From positions 248,001-312,000 of the forward strand of contig CAVVFX010000017.1 of the NCBI GenBank assembly GCA_963747535.1: a stretch of 64,000 bases of DNA. The letters run 5' to 3'. Shown piece after piece: positions 60,427-64,000 of this stretch. A program made the position numbers and the translations under genes. The notes under the pieces are model-generated. The model did no database searches. It saw only the letters and a list, made by a program, of their open reading frames with translations, and was not told the origin of the DNA. The stretch comes from CAVVFX01 sp963747535. GTDB lineage: Bacteria > Acidobacteriota > Terriglobia > Bryobacterales > Bryobacteraceae. Position 1 is the first letter of the stretch. Each line of letters starts with the position of its first letter.

Positions 60427-61428
60427 ATGAACATCGTTAAGCCGAAAATCTCTGCGCTGGGAAGTTATTTGCCCACCGCTGTCCTCACCAATGCCGACCT
60501 CGAAAAGATGGTCAAAACCAACGACGAATGGATTGTGACGCGGACGGGAATCCACGAGCGTCATGTGGCCGCGCCGGAACAGGCGACGTCGGATCTCGCG
60601 GTGGAAGCCGTCAAGGACGCGCTGGCACAACGCGGTCTGGATGCGTCCGAACTGGACGCCATTATCGTTTGTACGGTCACGCCGGATATGCTCTTTCCCG
60701 GCACCGCGTGCCTGGTCCAACATAAGATCGGCGCCTCGAAGGCCTGGGGCTTCGATCTCATTGCGGCATGCTCGGGTTTTCTTTATGGCCTTTTCACGGG
60801 CGTGAGCCTGGTGCGGTCCGGCCTCCACAAACGCGTTCTGGTGGTGGGAGCCGACACCATGACACGCATCATCGACTACCAGGACCGCGCGACCTGCATT
60901 CTATTTGGCGATGGAGCCGGAGCCATGTTGATCGAACCCTGTGGACCCGATGAGCAGGAACTCGGCTTCATCGATTTCATCGGCGAGATTGACGGTTCCG
61001 GCGGAGAGTTCCTGAAAATGCCCGCCGGGGGAAGCCGGCTTCCAGCCAGTGCGGAAACCGTCGCACGGCGTCAACACTACGTCCACCAGGAAGGCCAGCA
61101 GGTCTTCAAATACGCCGTACGTAAGATGCAGGAGGTCTCCGAGATCCTGCTCGAGCGAAATGGCTTTACGAGTAAGGACCTTTCCCTGCTGATCCCACAC
61201 CAGGCGAACCGCCGGATCATTGAAGCCACGGTCGAAAAGCTGGGGCTCTCCCGTGACCAGGTGGAGATCAACGTCGATCGTTACGGCAACACCACCGCCG
61301 GCACTATTGGGCTGGCAGCCAATGATGCTTATAAGGCGGGTCGCTTGAAGAAGGGCGATCTGGTTCTATTCGCGGCGGTCGGCGCCGGATATACGGTAGG
61401 GGCGTCACTGTGGCGCTGGGCCATGTAA
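60427..61428 (+). CDS. fabH: Beta-ketoacyl-ACP synthase III (FabH)
   Basis: 333 aa. The catalytic triad is clear: C115 in AACSGFLYG, H258 in IPHQANRRI, N288 in YGNTTAGTI. It condenses acetyl-CoA (or branched acyl-CoA) with malonyl-ACP to start fatty acid synthesis. KTNDEWIVTRTGIHERH and GDGAGAMLIEP fit the family. Length is normal. No other fab genes are adjacent, so this may be one of several paralogues. It follows no operon partner; a hairpin is downstream. Confidence 0.95.
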   Translation: MNIVKPKISALGSYLPTAVLTNADLEKMVKTNDEWIVTRTGIHERHVAAPEQATSDLAVEAVKDALAQRGLDASELDAIIVCTVTPDMLFPGTACLVQHKIGASKAWGFDLIAACSGFLYGLFTGVSLVRSGLHKRVLVVGADTMTRIIDYQDRATCILFGDGAGAMLIEPCGPDEQELGFIDFIGEIDGSGGEFLKMPAGGSRLPASAETVARRQHYVHQEGQQVFKYAVRKMQEVSEILLERNGFTSKDLSLLIPHQANRRIIEATVEKLGLSRDQVEINVDRYGNTTAGTIGLAANDAYKAGRLKKGDLVLFAAVGAGYTVGASLWRWAM

Positions 61429-61432
61429 AGCG

Positions 61433-61460
61433 TGCGCGGCCACGGCAGGCCGTCCGCGCA
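61433..61460 (+). terminator. Hairpin after fabH
   Basis: Arms TGCGCGG and CCGCGCA with inner CC-ACGGCA-GG pairing, starting 5 bp after the fabH stop. No T-run follows. Weak terminator candidate. Confidence 0.35.
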
Positions 61461-61496
61461 GATCTGGTATCGGGCTTAGTGGACAGGCTTCAGCCC

Positions 61497-61522
61497 GCAG
61501 ACCACAAAAAACGATGGTCTGC
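61497..61522. repeat. Family-A hairpin repeat, copy 13, with family-G flank
   Basis: Arms GCAGACCA / TGGTCTGC with loop CAAAAAACGA, followed by GCGCCACGG and then GCGGCGAAATGTACAAACTC at 61550-61569, as after copy 6 (34182). The joint order of hairpin plus GTACAAACTC segment shows a larger module. Confidence 0.85.
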
Positions 61523-61572
61523 GCCACGGGGTCCTGGTTAGCGCCACGCGGCGAAATGTACAAACTCCAGGC

Positions 61573-62712
61573 CTACGGGCGATTCTCGTACCACTTGAGA
61601 TTCGTCGTCGCGGACCCGATACAAGCCACGTCGGGCCGGCCGTCTTCGTTGAAGTCCGCGATGGCGCAAGAGGCTGCGCCGATCCCGCCGTCATCGAGCA
61701 CCGTCTTCTTCCACTCGCCCTTTTCGTAACGGTAGAGGAACACGCTGCGGCCTTTGCCCCGAAAACCGGCGATGATCTCGTCGTTACCGTCGCCATCGAA
61801 GTCGGCGGTAAAGATCGTGTGGCCGTCGACCAGGGTGTCATCGATGACCTTGCGCTCCCAGACCTCGCCTCGCTTGACATACACCGCGACCTGGTTACCA
61901 TGCCAAGGCTCGATGGCGGCCAAAAAACGCTTGTTTCCAATTTTGCCGACAGCCACATCGCTCGATCCCGACTTCGGCCAGGGCGACGGGTCGCCTTTCG
62001 CAATCTCCGTCCGCTCCCACTTTCCGGCACGGGTCAGCTTGTAGACGTCGATCCCCGAAAAGCTCGCGGTGAGAATGTCGTCCCGGCCGTCGCCATCCCA
62101 ATCGAAAATGTAAATTCCGTGCTGCACGCCCTGATTCAGATCGCCAATCATCTGCCGTTTCCATTCGCCCGGACGGTAGAACACCAGTGGGGCGGCGTCG
62201 CGATACTCGGGCGCTGCCGCTTTTGCGCCGGTGAGCGGCGCATTGACCAGCACCTTTTTGCCGCTGCCGTCGATGTCAGCCCACCGCAGTCGATGCGACG
62301 TGGTGAGCCGGTCGATTTCGGTAATGCTCCACGGCTCGCGCGGATCGCCCTGGTGATGCAGTACCGACACGACGCCCACGCTGTTCTTGGCCTCATTGGC
62401 AAATTCCGTGGCAAGCACGATTTCGGGAATACCGTCGCCATCGAAATCCCAGGCTGCACAATTGATCATGTGTTTCTGGTTGCTGACGATCACGTGGCGC
62501 TTCCATTCACCACCTTGCGGGCCGGGGTTTTCGAACCAGACCAGGTCGGGCATACCGCTCGCCAGCGCGATGAGGTCCATGTGGCCATCATGATTGATGT
62601 CCGCGGCCACCACCTGATAGCCTCCTTTGAGGTCGGTGGCCAGCACGTGCTCGGTGAAGGAGAGCGGAAGGGCGGGAGCGGCGAGGAGAAGTGCGAGAAG
62701 GAGCGGTTTCAT
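61573..62712 (-). CDS. Secreted FG-GAP/VCBS repeat protein
   Basis: 379 aa with signal peptide MKPLLLALLLAAPALP. Repeated blade motifs with Ca-type Asp loops: VVAADINHDGHMDLIALASG, AWDFDGDGIPEIVLATEF, FDWDGDGRDDILTASFSG, TADFDGDGNDEIIAGFRG and IADFNEDGRPDVACIGS. These form a beta-propeller, as in integrin-like bacterial surface proteins. It may bind a ligand or act with a sugar enzyme. It ends 52 bp from copy 13 of the hairpin. Confidence 0.85.
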   Translation of the reverse strand: MKPLLLALLLAAPALPLSFTEHVLATDLKGGYQVVAADINHDGHMDLIALASGMPDLVWFENPGPQGGEWKRHVIVSNQKHMINCAAWDFDGDGIPEIVLATEFANEAKNSVGVVSVLHHQGDPREPWSITEIDRLTTSHRLRWADIDGSGKKVLVNAPLTGAKAAAPEYRDAAPLVFYRPGEWKRQMIGDLNQGVQHGIYIFDWDGDGRDDILTASFSGIDVYKLTRAGKWERTEIAKGDPSPWPKSGSSDVAVGKIGNKRFLAAIEPWHGNQVAVYVKRGEVWERKVIDDTLVDGHTIFTADFDGDGNDEIIAGFRGKGRSVFLYRYEKGEWKKTVLDDGGIGAASCAIADFNEDGRPDVACIGSATTNLKWYENRP

Positions 62713-62720
62713 GGAGATCC

Positions 62721-63263
62721 TTAGAGGTTTACCACAAGGTCAGCCACCGCGGCGCTGAATCCCGGCAGCAATGGGGACTCCAGGACGTCCGTTCCCTGGA
62801 GAACCCGAATGCCGGCACTCGTATGGACCAGCACCTCGCCGTTGGCATGGTCCAGCAGCCATACTTCCTGACCACCGGCACGCAAGTAATCTCGAACCCT
62901 ACGGCGTACATTGACGGCACTTTCGGAGGGGGACAAAACTTCGACGGCGATGTCGGGTGCGAAGGGAACCGGAATCTTGTCCGGATCGATTTGCTTCACA
63001 CGCTCGCCGAGAAAGATCGAAACGTCCGGACGGCGAACCGTATCATCGGTGATGCGGCAATCGACCCAGCCGATCGCTTCGCCAATGGGATTCCCCTTGA
63101 AATAGCTCCACATAAGATGCATGACGGAGGCGCAAATCAGGTTATGCCGGGGCGTTCCGCTCGACAATGGAATCAATTCCCCTTCAACCAGCTCATAGTC
63201 CTCGGTGTCCGCCGTGATCATCTGCCCGAACTGTTCCGCGGTCATCAGCGCTTTCGTGCTCAT
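62721..63263 (-). CDS. Uma2-family putative endonuclease
   Basis: 180 aa. Uma2 (DUF820) proteins have a PD-(D/E)xK nuclease fold. Here RRPDVSIFLGERV (residues ~74-86) and APDIAVEVLSPSES (~98-111), with the later ARGDYLRAGGQEVWLLD-like DYLRAGGQEVWLLDHANGEV, match the family. The target is unknown; the family is amplified in cyanobacteria and acidobacteria. Its start is 6 bp after the bacterioferritin gene stop. Confidence 0.85.
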   Translation of the reverse strand: MSTKALMTAEQFGQMITADTEDYELVEGELIPLSSGTPRHNLICASVMHLMWSYFKGNPIGEAIGWVDCRITDDTVRRPDVSIFLGERVKQIDPDKIPVPFAPDIAVEVLSPSESAVNVRRRVRDYLRAGGQEVWLLDHANGEVLVHTSAGIRVLQGTDVLESPLLPGFSAAVADLVVNL

Positions 63264-63269
63264 GTCTTA

Positions 63270-63749
63270 TTATCCTGCGCTTTCCTTGATCTGCTGGCCC
63301 AGATAGCGCTCGTACCCCATCTCTCCGATCTGATAAAGTTGCGCCTCCAGCCAATCGACGTGCGCTTCCTCATCTTTGAGGAGGCGTTCGAAGAGTTCAC
63401 GCGACGCATTGTCGCCCTCTTCCCGCGAGATCTGCACCGCGCGATTGTACATTCCTACCGCGTTGACTTCCAGCTTCAGATCGCTTTCGAGTTGCTCCTT
63501 CACGTTCCGACCGACACTGAGTTGCATCAACTCCGTCATATTCGGCGTGGCATCGAGGAAAAGAATCCGCTCGATCAGCTCTTCGGCATGCTTCATCTCG
63601 TCGATGGACTGCTTTCTGATATAGTCGCCCAGCCGGCTGTAGTGCCAGTTCTCGCACATCTCGGCGTGAAGGAAGTACTGGTTGATCGCCGTCAACTCTT
63701 CCCTTAGCGCCAGGTTGAGCTGGTCGATGACTTTTGGATTTCCCTGCAT
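63270..63749 (-). CDS. bfr: Bacterioferritin
   Basis: 159 aa, normal length. Ferroxidase ligands lie in the four-helix bundle: LREELTAINQYFLHAEM (Glu), SIDEMKHAEELIERILFLD (Glu/His and the heme-binding Met in DEM), and RLLKDEEAHVDWLEAQLYQI (Glu/His). Bacterioferritin stores iron and binds heme between subunits. It is likely co-transcribed with the Uma2 gene. Confidence 0.95.
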   Translation of the reverse strand: MQGNPKVIDQLNLALREELTAINQYFLHAEMCENWHYSRLGDYIRKQSIDEMKHAEELIERILFLDATPNMTELMQLSVGRNVKEQLESDLKLEVNAVGMYNRAVQISREEGDNASRELFERLLKDEEAHVDWLEAQLYQIGEMGYERYLGQQIKESAG

Positions 63750-63785
63750 ACGCCAGATTCTATCAGCCGCCGAGACGAGCCGGGT

Positions 63786-64000
63786 TTACTGCGCAGTTTC
63801 CCGCAGCCGGCTGTGGTGCCTGCCGAAGCAGTAATAAATCGCCAGGCCGATGATCAGCCAGACGAAAAAGCGGATCCAGGTCTCGAGCGGCAGACCCATC
63901 ATCAATATCAGGCAGAAGAGGATCGAGAGAATCGGGAAATAGGGGCAGCCCGGGACGCGGAAAGAGCGCTTGCGGTCGGGTTGCGTTTTGCGCAAAATCA
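63786..64000 (-). CDS. APC-family amino acid permease, C-terminal fragment
   Basis: The frame is open from the right edge to a TAA at 63786. The visible ~71 residues (RKTQPDRKRSFRVPGCPYFP, then two helices FPILSILFCLILMMGLPLETW and FFVWLIIGLAIYYCFGRHHS) are the C-terminal end of cationic amino acid transporter-type APC permeases, where (R/K)P.R.FR(V/T)PG is a common loop. The start of the gene is outside the window. Confidence 0.85.
   Translation of the reverse strand, partial: ILRKTQPDRKRSFRVPGCPYFPILSILFCLILMMGLPLETWIRFFVWLIIGLAIYYCFGRHHSRLRETAQ

Overview
The window looks like chromosomal DNA from an Acidobacteriota bacterium, most probably of the Bryobacterales / Candidatus Solibacter type. 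This is inferred from moderately high GC, a heme-handling ccm operon with a Cys-type CcmE, many secreted proteins with carboxypeptidase-regulatory or lipocalin-like folds, an orphan phage-terminase gene beside a 'KHGL' protein, and dense dispersed repeats. No rRNA, tRNA, CRISPR array, plasmid origin or complete transposase gene was seen.

Layout. 1-2131: two FtsX/MacB-type ABC permeases, the first cut by the left edge. 2179-10042, all minus: anmK, mutS, a small hypothetical, a fused serine-hydrolase/amidohydrolase and a secreted esterase. 10290-14506: rplS, rnhB, a small membrane protein, an FkbM methyltransferase, a secreted lectin and a NadD-like nucleotidyltransferase. 14735-21636, minus: a cytochrome c maturation cluster (ccmE, ccmF, ccmH-like, zinc ribbon, secreted regulatory-domain protein, ccmA, ccmB, small membrane protein) with no ccmC or ccmG at the locus. 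21640-29306: accessory region with tandem repeats, terminase pair, secreted proteins, a HepT/MntA-type pair with a frameshift, a Tat-exported beta carbonic anhydrase and a MazEF-type pair. 29523-38488: MFS, sulfatase-fold membrane protein, CreD-like protein, CDF exporter, DASS anion transporter, TIM-barrel amidohydrolase, sulfotransferase. 38712-43013: DinB protein, LysW-like zinc ribbon, two thioredoxin-fold proteins, heparinase-like lyase. 43244-48019: universal stress protein, ECF sigma factor with DinB and AhpD-like genes, peroxiredoxin, M20 peptidase. 48105-58124, minus: SpoIIE-type phosphatase, giant hybrid histidine kinase, and an Mla-type lipid transport operon led by an anti-sigma-type kinase and a STAS protein. 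58917-64000: small membrane protein, HExxH protease, fabH, FG-GAP protein, Uma2 nuclease, bacterioferritin, and an amino acid permease cut by the right edge.

How genes work together. The ccm cluster would load and attach heme to exported cytochromes. The 53996-58124 operon couples an MCE/ABC lipid transporter to a kinase and STAS pair that look like a partner switch, and a PP2C phosphatase lies downstream on the same strand. The ECF sigma factor probably leads the DinB/AhpD unit. The most striking feature is not a gene: at least 13 copies of one hairpin (arms GCAGACCA / TGGTCTGC, loop near CAAAAAACGA), all in the same orientation, plus several other repeat families. Some copies lie inside reading frames and encode parts of signal peptides or C-terminal tails.
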